Source: JABIDZ01 sp964619405
GTDB taxonomy: Archaea > Iainarchaeota > Iainarchaeia > Iainarchaeales > JAAZKV01
NCBI GenBank assembly: GCA_964619405.1
Contig: CAZUCF010000001.1
Coordinates: 62,001 to 126,000 of the forward strand
DNA length: 64,000 nucleotides
Direction: 5' to 3'
Shown: piece after piece, positions 7,840 to 16,508 of the stretch
How positions within the stretch are numbered: the stretch's first letter is position 1
How the letters are laid out: the number at the start of each line of letters is the position of its first letter
Program-made: the position numbers and the translations under genes
The notes under the pieces: model-generated
Databases searched by the model: none
Seen by the model: only the letters and a program-made list of their open reading frames with translations
Told to the model about the DNA's origin: nothing

Positions 7840-9591
7840 ATGGAAACAAAAAAAAGAATTGCTGTTATTGACTACGAAAAATGCAATTTTGAGAAATGCG
7901 GGATGTACTTGTGCCAAAAAGTTTGCCCATTAAATAGGAATGGTAAAGAATGTATTACCTTTGAAAAAAATGAGAAACCGCAAATATCAGAAGAACTATG
8001 CATTGGTTGCGAGATTTGTCAAAACAGGTGTCCTTTCAAAGCAATAAGTATTCTAAACATAGCATTTAATCTTGACAACCCAATACACTCTTACGGAAAA
8101 AACATGTTCAGATTACATGGCTTACCCATTCCAAAAGAAGAAAACACTATTGGTTTAATAGGAAGAAATGGTATTGGAAAAACAACAATTCTAAAAATAC
8201 TTTCAGGAAATCTTATACCAAATTTAAACGAAGAAAATAATAACCAAGAAAAAGTTCTTGAATATTTTAAAGGCAAAGAAGCCCAATCTTTTTTTGAAAA
8301 AGTTTATTCAGGAAAAAACAGGATTGCATTAAAACCACAAAATATTGAAGTAATAAATGCAAAAGGAAAAGTAATTGACTTATTAAAAAAAGTTGATGAA
8401 ACAAATAATTTAGAAGAAGTAATAAATGATTTAGATTTAAAACAAATACTAAATAGAAACGCTGAAGATTTATCAGGAGGAGAATTCCAAAAAATAGCTA
8501 TTGCTGCAACAGGACTAAAAGATGCCGAACTATATTTTTTTGATGAGCCAACATCCTTCCTTGATATTAGAGAAAGACTAAGAGTAGCAAAATTCATCAG
8601 AAAAATTTCTGAAAAAAAATCAGTAATGGTAGTAGAACACGACTTAATATTATTAGATTATTTAAGTGATTTTGTACATTTAATCTATGGAAAACCAAGA
8701 GTATACGGATTGGTTTCACAAATCAAAACAACTAGAGAAGGAATAAATGATTACCTTGAAGGTTACTCAAAAGAAGAGAATTTTAGGTTCAGAGAATACA
8801 AAATAGATTTCTTTTCAAATTTTAAAAACGAGAACTCACAAAAAAAAGAAAAGATGATTGAATGGCCGACACTAGAAAAAACACTTGGTTCATTCAAATT
8901 AAATGTAGAAGCAAAATCAATTAATGAGAACGATGTTGTTGGAATAGTTGGGCCTAATGGAATAGGAAAAACAACTTTTATGAAAATACTCGCTCAAGAA
9001 ATAAAACCAGATAATACAAATTTAGAGAAAAAAGTAAAAATTTCTTACAAACCCCAATATGTTTCGTACACTGGTGAAAAAACTGTTCGAGAATTATTTG
9101 ATGATAATGAATTAGAAAAAATAAAAAACACTTTAATAAAAAATCTTGAGATTGAAGAATTATTTGAAAAACAAGCTAAATTGTTATCGGGTGGAGAACT
9201 ACAAAGAGTGTCTGTTGCATTGTGTTTATCAAAAAAAGCTGACTTGTACTTGTTAGACGAACCGTCTGCTTACTTAGATATAGAACAAAGATTAAACATT
9301 GGAAAAGTTATTAGAAATCATATTGCACTAAACAAGTGCTCTGCAATAATAATTGACCATGATCTCACATTTATTGATTATGTGAGTGACAAAATAATGG
9401 TTTTTGAAGGAGAGCCAACAAGAAAAGGTATTGCAATGGGTCCTTTTGGGGTTGAAGACGGGATGAACAAACTATTAGAATACCTTGATATTACTGTGCG
9501 AAGAGACAACCAAACAAAGCGGCCAAGAATAAATAAATTTGATTCAGTATTAGACAATGAACAAAAAAAATCAAAAAAATATTATAACTAA
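7840..9591 (+). CDS. ABCE1/Rli1 ribosome recycling ATPase
   Basis: A 583-residue twin-ABC protein that splits ribosomes into subunits after termination or rescue. The N-terminal Fe-S domain has two Cys groups (CNFEKCGMYLCQKVC and CIGCEICQNRC) for two 4Fe-4S clusters. NBD1 shows GRNGIGKTT, LSGGEFQ and FFDEPTS; NBD2 shows GPNGIGKTT, LSGGELQ and LLDEPSA. The length matches the family. Pelota, its partner in ribosome rescue, is encoded about 460 bp downstream on the same strand. The stop is one base from the end of the convergent NUDIX gene. Confidence 0.97.
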   Translation: METKKRIAVIDYEKCNFEKCGMYLCQKVCPLNRNGKECITFEKNEKPQISEELCIGCEICQNRCPFKAISILNIAFNLDNPIHSYGKNMFRLHGLPIPKEENTIGLIGRNGIGKTTILKILSGNLIPNLNEENNNQEKVLEYFKGKEAQSFFEKVYSGKNRIALKPQNIEVINAKGKVIDLLKKVDETNNLEEVINDLDLKQILNRNAEDLSGGEFQKIAIAATGLKDAELYFFDEPTSFLDIRERLRVAKFIRKISEKKSVMVVEHDLILLDYLSDFVHLIYGKPRVYGLVSQIKTTREGINDYLEGYSKEENFRFREYKIDFFSNFKNENSQKKEKMIEWPTLEKTLGSFKLNVEAKSINENDVVGIVGPNGIGKTTFMKILAQEIKPDNTNLEKKVKISYKPQYVSYTGEKTVRELFDDNELEKIKNTLIKNLEIEELFEKQAKLLSGGELQRVSVALCLSKKADLYLLDEPSAYLDIEQRLNIGKVIRNHIALNKCSAIIIDHDLTFIDYVSDKIMVFEGEPTRKGIAMGPFGVEDGMNKLLEYLDITVRRDNQTKRPRINKFDSVLDNEQKKSKKYYN

Positions 9592-9592
9592 C

Positions 9593-9994
9593 TTAACCAA
9601 AAATAGCTTTTTTTGATATTGGTGTTAAATCCATTTTTTTTATTTCATCAATTGAAAAAAAACCGTGTTTTGAATGATCAACAGATGTTTTCAAAGAACC
9701 TTTTATCTCACAATTAAAAACCATTAAAAAAAGTGTTCCCTTAAAACCATTAAATTCTTCATAAAAAGAAAAAACTTTTTCTAAATTTGATTTAACACAA
9801 TTACAACCAGTTTCCTCAAAAATCTCTCTATTCACAGCAACATCAATATTTTCACCAAACTCAACTTTGCCACCAGCTAACTGCCACTTACCCTTAAAAA
9901 AAGTGTTTTTATTACTTCTTTTGAGCAACAAAATATTATTATTTGAATCTTTTATTATGGCTTCAACAATTGAAACACTTTCATTGCTTGTCAT
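9593..9994 (-). CDS. NUDIX hydrolase
   Basis: A 133-residue NUDIX fold protein. The NUDIX box runs from GKVEFGENIDVAVNREIFEE to ETG (GX5EX7REUXEEXG pattern), and LAGG precedes it. Such enzymes hydrolyse nucleoside diphosphates linked to another group; MutT-like cleaning of oxidised nucleotides is possible, but the substrate cannot be read. It is divergent from Pelota with a shared TATA-like element, and convergent with ABCE1. Confidence 0.92.
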   Translation of the reverse strand: MTSNESVSIVEAIIKDSNNNILLLKRSNKNTFFKGKWQLAGGKVEFGENIDVAVNREIFEETGCNCVKSNLEKVFSFYEEFNGFKGTLFLMVFNCEIKGSLKTSVDHSKHGFFSIDEIKKMDLTPISKKAIFG

Positions 9995-10016
9995 TCAAAC
10001 TAATTCCCATTACGAA

Positions 10017-10027
10017 TTTATTTAAAA
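10017..10027. promoter_or_regulatory. Shared TATA-like element between NUDIX and Pelota genes
   Basis: TTTATTTAAAA is TATA-like on both strands (reverse TTTTAAATAAA). Its centre is about 28 bp from the Pelota ATG (10050) and about 28 bp from the NUDIX ATG (9994). It is the only such element in the 55-bp gap, so one box may direct two divergent leaderless transcripts. Confidence 0.45.
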
Positions 10028-10049
10028 CCCTTCTCAAAACAATACTTTT

Positions 10050-11069
10050 ATGAAAATCATTAAAATTGATAAAAAGTTTAATCAAATCATAGTTGTTCCT
10101 GAAATAATTGATGATTTATGGCACTTAGAAAAAATAATTGAGAAAAACGATATTATCATTGGAAAAACAGATAGAAAAATAAAACCAAGCAAAGAAGGAG
10201 AAAAAACAATTAGACAAAACATTTTTGTAGAATTAGAAGTACAAGACGCACATTTTCAAGAATTTAGCGAAAACTTAAAAATAAGCGGGGTGATACTTTC
10301 AGGAAGCCCAAAAGAATTCATTGAAATACATGCTCACCAAAGCCTCGACATAAAAACAAACGAAAAATTAAAAATTATTAAAAAACAAATAAAAAAATGG
10401 CATATAGAAAGATTAAAGAAAGCAGAGGAAACAACTACAACAGAAATACTAACCATAATATTAGATGATGAAATAGCTGAATTAGCATTTATAAACCAAT
10501 TTTCAATAAAGAAAAAAGCATTAATAAAATCAAACAAACAAGGAAAAATGTTTGAAGAACAAAAAAACACTTTCTTTGAAGAAATACTTGAAAAAATTAT
10601 TTCAATAAAACCAAAAAAATTGTTTTTGGTTGGGCCTGGATTCACAAAAGATAATTTGAAAAAATTTATTGAAGAAAAAAAAGTTTTTTTAGGAACAATA
10701 ATAATAGAAACAATTAATTCTATCGGAGAAACTGGTTTAAGAGAATTAATTAGTTCTGGAAAACTATCAAATATTGAAAAAGAATTACAATTAACAAAAG
10801 AAAGCAAGATAATAGAAGAATTTTTAACAAAATTATCAAAAAACAAGGCGGAATATGGAATAGAAAAAATTAATGAAGAAATAAAAAACGGTAGAATAGA
10901 AAAATTAATTGTTAGTGAGAGTTATTTAATGCAAAAAAGAGAAGAAACAGAAAAAATAATGGATTTAGCAGAAAAATTTGGAAGCGAAATAAATATCATT
11001 TCATCAAAAAACCCTCAAGAAAAAACAATTTACAATATGGGCGGGATAGTCGCAACACTACGATACTAA
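10050..11069 (+). CDS. pelA: mRNA surveillance protein Pelota (aDom34)
   Basis: A 339-residue protein that enters the A site of stalled ribosomes and, with aEF1A and ABCE1, triggers their rescue. The N-terminal Sm-like domain begins KIIKIDKKFNQIIVVPE and has DDLWHLEKII, typical of Pelota. The central and C-terminal domains resemble eRF1 domains 2 and 3 without the GGQ tripeptide. Length is normal for archaea. The start lies about 28 bp after a TATA-like box and looks leaderless. Proximity to ABCE1 supports a rescue module. Confidence 0.93.
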   Translation: MKIIKIDKKFNQIIVVPEIIDDLWHLEKIIEKNDIIIGKTDRKIKPSKEGEKTIRQNIFVELEVQDAHFQEFSENLKISGVILSGSPKEFIEIHAHQSLDIKTNEKLKIIKKQIKKWHIERLKKAEETTTTEILTIILDDEIAELAFINQFSIKKKALIKSNKQGKMFEEQKNTFFEEILEKIISIKPKKLFLVGPGFTKDNLKKFIEEKKVFLGTIIIETINSIGETGLRELISSGKLSNIEKELQLTKESKIIEEFLTKLSKNKAEYGIEKINEEIKNGRIEKLIVSESYLMQKREETEKIMDLAEKFGSEINIISSKNPQEKTIYNMGGIVATLRY

Positions 11070-11225
11070 ATAACAATCAATTAAATAATGAAACAACTTT
11101 CAATTAACTAATAAATAATTAAAAAAGTAAAAAAATAATTAAGCAACAAAAAAAACTAAACAACAAATAAAAAAATAAAAAGCAAAAATAATTAAACAAT
11201 AATTAAAAAATAAATTTTTAATTAA

Positions 11226-11585
11226 CTAATCAGCTTTCAGTTCAAACCACTCAATTTTTTTTTCTTCAACTAGTTTTTTAATCTTTTTTTGAATCTCGCT
11301 TAATTGCGACTTGTTTGACTTGAATTCAATAAAAACAATTTTGTCATTTTCAAAAGAAACCCCGTCAATTGGTTTCCCAATAAAACGAAAATTTTGTGAA
11401 TCATACGGATATTTATTAGAAAAAGGTATCCATTGTTCGGTTAATTGACCATACTTAACACTTTGAGAACGCTTCAAGTATTGGATTGAAGCCACTTCCT
11501 CTTTTAAAGAAAAAACTTTTAAAAAAAGCAAGAAAATAATTATTACTAAAATTATTATTAAAAAAAATAGAAAAAATTCAAACAT
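11226..11585 (-). CDS. Membrane-anchored Holliday-junction-resolvase-like protein
   Basis: A 119-residue protein: a strongly hydrophobic N-terminal helix (residues 2-26), then a short domain with Asp-Gly-Val-Ser-Phe and VFIEFKSNKSQLSEIQKKI. The D...ExK pattern is that of PD-(D/E)XK nucleases, and the order matches the Holliday-junction-resolvase-related family (PF10107, from memory). Nuclease activity and a recombination role are not proven. A membrane anchor on a nuclease fold is odd. About 150 bp of A/T-rich sequence separates it from Pelota, and the two genes are convergent. Confidence 0.7.
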   Translation of the reverse strand: MFEFFLFFLIIILVIIIFLLFLKVFSLKEEVASIQYLKRSQSVKYGQLTEQWIPFSNKYPYDSQNFRFIGKPIDGVSFENDKIVFIEFKSNKSQLSEIQKKIKKLVEEKKIEWFELKAD

Positions 11586-11726
11586 AAATGATTAATGCTT
11601 TCCAAATTATTAAACATTTCTCAATTAAAATAAAACAAATTTTAATCTCTTTTTGTTTTTGTTGGTTTAAATTGAATTTGATAATTATTTTTTGTTATTT
11701 ATAATTAATGAATAATTTAATTATTT

Positions 11727-13313
11727 TTAATTCACTAATTTTTTTGAAACATATGTTCCATCATTCTCATAACAAAAGTTTTTTCTATAATACTCTTTTA
11801 CTCCTAACCCAGAAATAATAACCATTTTTTTTGAATCAAACTCTTCTTTCGCTATTCGCTCTGCTTCTTCAATAAGAGTTTTGCCATAACCAAGGTGTTG
11901 TGTTGAATCAACATCTTTCTCACCAACACCAAGTGTTTTCCCATAAACATGCAATTCTCTTATTATAGCAGTATTATCATTTATTTGTTTTACAAATGGT
12001 TCAAAAGGTTTTCTTAAACGAGCAAAACCATACAAACATTCTTTTGACTCCATAGAAATAAAAACTTCTTTACCTTTAGAAGAATTATAAAAAATAGTTT
12101 TTAGTTTAGGATTTTTATCAACTATTTTGTTTTGCCTTGAAAATAATCCTATTTCCCTACACCTAATACAATTACACTTTTTTCCTTCTTTAACTAATTG
12201 TTTTTCAATTAATTGTCTTAAATTAGTCTTTTTTATCCCCCCACTAATAATATTACTTGGAATATCCCTATTAACACGCATTACCCTTACCCAAGGAGGC
12301 AACTCTGATTTTAGTTTTGTTAACAATTTAATTGTTTTTTCTTCACTCATTGGAACAAAATTTCCTTTCTCCCAATCACTAAAAAGTTTTGTTCCTTTAA
12401 TGACAAGACAAGGATAAAATTTTACCATATCAGGTTTAAAATCAGAATTAGAAAAAATTTTTCTAAAATTTTTTAAATCAATAGAATAATTGCTCCCAGG
12501 CAAACCAGGCATTAAATGATAAAGAACCTTAAAACCAGAGTCCTTCAATAATCTTGTTGAATTAATAACAGAATTAACATCATGCCCCCGATTAATTTTT
12601 TTATAAATTTTGTTATCAGGATTTTGAACACCCAATTCAACCCTTGTGCCACCAAGAAAAAGCATTTGTTCAACATCTTTTTTAGAACACAAATCAGGCC
12701 TTGTTTCAAAAGTTATTCCAACTATTCGTCTTGAAGAAATCTCAGCAAATTTTTTTGACAACAAAAAAGAACTTGAATCTTTTTTGGTAACCGCATCAAT
12801 GCTTGATTTAACAATTTTTTCCTGACTCTTTTTTGGGAGAGCAGTAAAAGAACTACCTTGAAAAATTAATTCTATTTTCTTAGCATTATTACCAGTAGCA
12901 TCTAATTGATTAATTCTATTTGAAACAATTTTGTAAGAATCATAATCAAATCTTTGTGCTCTAAGAGTTGAAGGCTCAAAACCAGTGTATGATTGAGGCG
13001 CTTTTTTATTTTCAAAAGAAGACGGACAATAAACACACTTTCCAGGGCATTTAAAAGGAGGGAGCATTACAGCTATTACTTGAACACCCGAAAGACTTCT
13101 CGTAGGTTTTATTGAAAGTAATCCCAAAATTTTTTTAGAAGGTTTTTTTACAAAAGAAAGAATGAATGGCCTTGTTGGAACTTCGGTCAAAGAAAATTTT
13201 TTACAATAATCAAACTGCACTAACTCAATATCGCGCAAAGAATTTATTTTATTATTTTCAATGTCAAATATTATTTGTTTTGCAAAAGCAACTCTATTTT
13301 TAAAAGAATCCAT
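11727..13313 (-). CDS. elp3: Elp3-type tRNA uridine-34 carboxymethyl-modifying enzyme
   Basis: A two-domain radical SAM and acetyltransferase enzyme that builds the cm5 side chain on U34 of certain tRNAs. The radical SAM cysteines are in FKCPGKCVYCPSS near residue 90, followed by SAM-domain motifs. A Cys group near residue 370 (CNCIRC) and a C-terminal GNAT domain (HLGYGKTLIEEAERIA) complete the Elp3 order. Archaea have Elp3 alone, without the Elongator complex. I chose ATG 13313, since a further four residues would need a TTG start. The membrane protein gene upstream ends 15 bases before it. Confidence 0.95.
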   Translation of the reverse strand: MDSFKNRVAFAKQIIFDIENNKINSLRDIELVQFDYCKKFSLTEVPTRPFILSFVKKPSKKILGLLSIKPTRSLSGVQVIAVMLPPFKCPGKCVYCPSSFENKKAPQSYTGFEPSTLRAQRFDYDSYKIVSNRINQLDATGNNAKKIELIFQGSSFTALPKKSQEKIVKSSIDAVTKKDSSSFLLSKKFAEISSRRIVGITFETRPDLCSKKDVEQMLFLGGTRVELGVQNPDNKIYKKINRGHDVNSVINSTRLLKDSGFKVLYHLMPGLPGSNYSIDLKNFRKIFSNSDFKPDMVKFYPCLVIKGTKLFSDWEKGNFVPMSEEKTIKLLTKLKSELPPWVRVMRVNRDIPSNIISGGIKKTNLRQLIEKQLVKEGKKCNCIRCREIGLFSRQNKIVDKNPKLKTIFYNSSKGKEVFISMESKECLYGFARLRKPFEPFVKQINDNTAIIRELHVYGKTLGVGEKDVDSTQHLGYGKTLIEEAERIAKEEFDSKKMVIISGLGVKEYYRKNFCYENDGTYVSKKLVN

Positions 13314-13328
13314 AAAAATAATCAAAAA

Positions 13329-14114
13329 TTAATTAAAAATTGATGTTAAAACACCAGTTAGAAAATAACTTGGAAGAATAGATATTGAGAAAAACGGAAA
13401 ACCATTCAAAGATGATTCCAATTTATAAGTTATTGTTTGAGATGTTTTTGAAGAAAGCGTAAAACTCTTTGAATAATAATCACTTTGCATTATTATTTTA
13501 GTTAAAAAATGATGTTCACCGTGAATTCTTGGAAAAACAATTATTTTTTCAATAATCTTACTTTGCTTAGGAACTATTATTTCTTTATAATATTTTTTCC
13601 CAAAATAATTTTCACCAAGCCAATACCAAGGTAATCCAACTTCAATTTTAAAAACAGCATCCGCATCAGAATTATTTATTAAGAGAAAACTATACTCTGC
13701 AGAATCGTTAACAAAAACATTTGATGAATAATTAAGTAATGTTGAATCAAGCAAAGAATCCTCAACTGAGAAAAAAACATTTACTGATTCTGAAGAAGAT
13801 ATTCCTTGCAACGTAAAAGAAAAATTATAATTTGTTTTTGGTGTTCGTTCATTAGAAACAATTATTATTTTGAATGACTCTAAATAATCCTTTACCGATA
13901 CTGAAAAAAAATCTGGTAATTCAGAAGTTATCTTCAAAGAATCAAAAAATCCAAGTTCTTTTGAAACAATTAATTCGAGGGTTTGACCAGGAACAATTGA
14001 ACCAACGAAAGAATTATCAATTAAATCTTTAGAAATTGGCTCAACAAGCCTTATTGCAAAAGCATTACTAATCAAGAATAAAAATAATATTAAAAATAAA
14101 GCCTTTTTAAACAT
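13329..14114 (-). CDS. Secreted/membrane protein with signal peptide, unrecognised
   Basis: A 261-residue protein with a clear N-terminal signal (MFKKALFLILFLFLISNAFA). A beta-rich extracellular region of about 210 residues follows, with strand patterns like COG1470/NEW3-type membrane-associated domains, and a final hydrophobic stretch (ISILPSYFLTGVLTSIF) that may anchor it. No catalytic motif was seen. ATG 14114 is used; a TTG three codons upstream is less likely. It is followed closely by elp3 on the same strand and is divergent from taw3. Confidence 0.6.
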   Translation of the reverse strand: MFKKALFLILFLFLISNAFAIRLVEPISKDLIDNSFVGSIVPGQTLELIVSKELGFFDSLKITSELPDFFSVSVKDYLESFKIIIVSNERTPKTNYNFSFTLQGISSSESVNVFFSVEDSLLDSTLLNYSSNVFVNDSAEYSFLLINNSDADAVFKIEVGLPWYWLGENYFGKKYYKEIIVPKQSKIIEKIIVFPRIHGEHHFLTKIIMQSDYYSKSFTLSSKTSQTITYKLESSLNGFPFFSISILPSYFLTGVLTSIFN

Positions 14115-14160
14115 TATAACCAAAAAATTGTTGAAAGGAACAAAATAAAAAGGTTATTTT

Positions 14161-14748
14161 ATGGATAAAAAAGAAACTATTTTTCAAATGATAAAAGAAC
14201 ATCATAAAAAAACATTTGAAAAAGCAATAAAAGAAGGAAAAATGGATCTCGAATTTATTCCATTGTGCAAACACATAGCAAAAACAAAAAACTTTTTTAC
14301 TAGTAGTTGTTGCGCGGGAAGAATAGTTTTAGTAAGTTTGGATCAAAAAGAAAGAAAAAAAGAAAGCGCTTTTCACAGAAAATGGCATAGAAAAGTAAAT
14401 TACAACGAAGTAAAAAAAGGAGTTGATCTTTTCAACGGAGAAGTATTATGGTTAAAACAAGAACCAATAATATTACATATTGGAGCAAAAGATTTGGAAA
14501 ACTCAAAAAAAATATTAGCAATTTGTGAAAAAGTTGGTGTTAAACGATTTGGAATCAAAGTTGCCAAAGAAGGGAAATTCTTAATTGAAATAGTTGGAAC
14601 ACATAGTATCAACATACCAATAAAAGAAGGAAAAATTGTTATTAGCGATGAATATTTGAAATACATTCTAAAAAAATGCAACAAAAAGTTTGAGAAAAAC
14701 CAAGCAACATTAAAAAATTTTACAAAAGAAATAAAAAAAATAAAGTGA
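14161..14748 (+). CDS. taw3: tRNA-Phe wybutosine-pathway methyltransferase (Taw3/TYW3)
   Basis: A 195-residue TYW3-family protein, the N-4 methyltransferase step in making wyosine-type bases at G37 of tRNA-Phe. The hallmark is FFTSSCCAGRIVL near residue 45 (the family usually has SSCSGR), followed by FHRKWHRKV and GEVLWLKQEPIILHI. Length is usual. The other wyosine genes (taw1, taw2) are not in the window. The C-terminal 20 residues are very basic. Confidence 0.92.
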   Translation: MDKKETIFQMIKEHHKKTFEKAIKEGKMDLEFIPLCKHIAKTKNFFTSSCCAGRIVLVSLDQKERKKESAFHRKWHRKVNYNEVKKGVDLFNGEVLWLKQEPIILHIGAKDLENSKKILAICEKVGVKRFGIKVAKEGKFLIEIVGTHSINIPIKEGKIVISDEYLKYILKKCNKKFEKNQATLKNFTKEIKKIK

Positions 14749-14945
14749 TTAAACTAAAAATATGCAAACAATAAAACAAAAAATAGAAAATAAATAAACA
14801 ATAAACTGAATATTGAAAACAAAAAATTAAACTAAACTTGCAAAAAAATAAACAATTTATAGAATATAACAAAAAATTAAACTAAAATAACATTTCAAAA
14901 ATTAATTTATTTATAAATTAAAAATAATAAAAAACTAAATTTTAA

Positions 14946-16469
14946 TTAGTTTTTACCTAATATTGTTGACAAAACTTTTTCTGGTGAAAAATAATAACTT
15001 TGAATAACTTCAAGAATTTCTTCAGGTTTTGAAAAATCATTTTCAACCATCCAAGACAAAATCAATTGTCTAGTTTCAATTTCCTTTTTCAAAACATTTT
15101 TTTCAATTGAATTTTGCTCGGCAAATTTTTCAATAACATGACTTGGAATATTTGTCCTAGTTAAAGAAGAATTATTTAATTCAAAAACATTTGCTAACAA
15201 AATCTTATCATCCATTCTTGAGACCTCTGAAATTTGCGAAACTTTTCTAATAACCCCTTCTTTAGAAAAATTTTTTTGCAAAACAACAATTAAATCAACC
15301 AAAGACAATAATGATTTAGGAACATCAAATGGTTTTTCACATAACTTATCAACGGTTTCTCTAGCATTGTTAGCATGAATAGTTCCAAGACAACCAGAAT
15401 GCCCATTATTCATTGCAGTAAAAAGTGTTAATGCTTCACTACCCCTTACTTCACCAACAATTATTCTGTCAGGCCTCATTCTCAAAGAATTTTTTAATAA
15501 ATAATTCATTGAAATTTCATTATCTTTTGAATGAATTGCTTCTAAAGCAACCCAGTTCTCCCTATTAAGAAAATTTAGTTCAAGAGTATCTTCTATTGAA
15601 ATAATCCTTTCATTTAATCTAATAAAATTTGATAGAACAGAGAGAAAAGCAGTTTTTCCTGTTGCTGTTCCACCAACAATAAGAATGTTTTTTGGGTTAA
15701 CCCCAAACCCATCAACCATTACCCACAAGAAAGCAGCAGCATCAACATTAATAGTATTATTTTTTATCAAATCAATAATTGAAAGCGGATTATGAGAAAA
15801 CTTTCTAATTGTAAGAGAAACCCCTTTTGGAGAAATATTATTCATTGTTGCATTTATCCTGCTACCATCAGGCAAATGAGCATCAAGCAAAGGATTATTA
15901 TAATTAAATTCTTTCCCAACACTAAAAGCTATTTTTTGAACCAAATTATTAAAACTTTTTTCATCAAGAACAAGATTAGTCTTACACACGCCAAATTCTT
16001 TATGAAAAACAAAAACCTCGTTTAAAGCATTAATCATTAATTCTTCAAAACCTTTTTCAATAAAAAAAAAAGATAATTGTTTCAAACCAATCGCATTATG
16101 AAAAACAGTTTCAGCAAAAATAGATTTGTTTGAAATAAAATCAATATCTTTAATCAAATAAATTAATGATTCCACAAGCGAAACAAATAATTTCAAAGAA
16201 GAAATCTTTTCCAACAAACCATTTAAATCAATAACCGAAATAATATTTTCCCTAAAATTAGACAAAAAATCTTCTGAAACACCAAAATCATTTATTTCAG
16301 AAAAAGATGCCTTCCTTTTAATAATATCTTCTAAAAAAAAAGCAAATTTTTGCTCTTTTTCAGAAAAATACACTTCTTTTAAATCATAATAATTATGCGC
16401 AAGACCCTTGTAGAATACGCCAAGTTCAGATTCATGCATTTTACCCAAACGAATCTCATTAAACTTCAT
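14946..16469 (-). CDS. Type II/IV secretion-system ATPase (pilus/archaellum-type, GspE/VirB11 family)
   Basis: A 507-residue ATPase expected to power assembly of type IV pilus-like filaments. The Walker A is GGTATGKTAF near residue 260. The Asp box and Walker B region (MRPDRIIVGEVRGSEALTLF) and the His box (GCLGTIHANNARET) are typical of archaeal TadA/FlaI-like ATPases. The N-terminal 200 residues form the usual accessory domain. No TadC-like membrane platform gene is adjacent, so it must be encoded elsewhere. The nearby pilin-like genes and A24 peptidases are its natural partners. Confidence 0.92.
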   Translation of the reverse strand: MKFNEIRLGKMHESELGVFYKGLAHNYYDLKEVYFSEKEQKFAFFLEDIIKRKASFSEINDFGVSEDFLSNFRENIISVIDLNGLLEKISSLKLFVSLVESLIYLIKDIDFISNKSIFAETVFHNAIGLKQLSFFFIEKGFEELMINALNEVFVFHKEFGVCKTNLVLDEKSFNNLVQKIAFSVGKEFNYNNPLLDAHLPDGSRINATMNNISPKGVSLTIRKFSHNPLSIIDLIKNNTINVDAAAFLWVMVDGFGVNPKNILIVGGTATGKTAFLSVLSNFIRLNERIISIEDTLELNFLNRENWVALEAIHSKDNEISMNYLLKNSLRMRPDRIIVGEVRGSEALTLFTAMNNGHSGCLGTIHANNARETVDKLCEKPFDVPKSLLSLVDLIVVLQKNFSKEGVIRKVSQISEVSRMDDKILLANVFELNNSSLTRTNIPSHVIEKFAEQNSIEKNVLKKEIETRQLILSWMVENDFSKPEEILEVIQSYYFSPEKVLSTILGKN

Positions 16470-16476
16470 GCAAATG

Positions 16477-16489
16477 ATTTATATAAAAA
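16477..16489 (+). promoter_or_regulatory. TATA-like box of the CCA enzyme gene
   Basis: TTTATATAAAAAG lies about 26 bp before the ATG at 16509 in the 39-bp gap between two divergent genes. The spacing fits a leaderless transcript. Confidence 0.45.
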
Positions 16490-16508
16490 GTAGTATAATA
16501 AGCTTATT

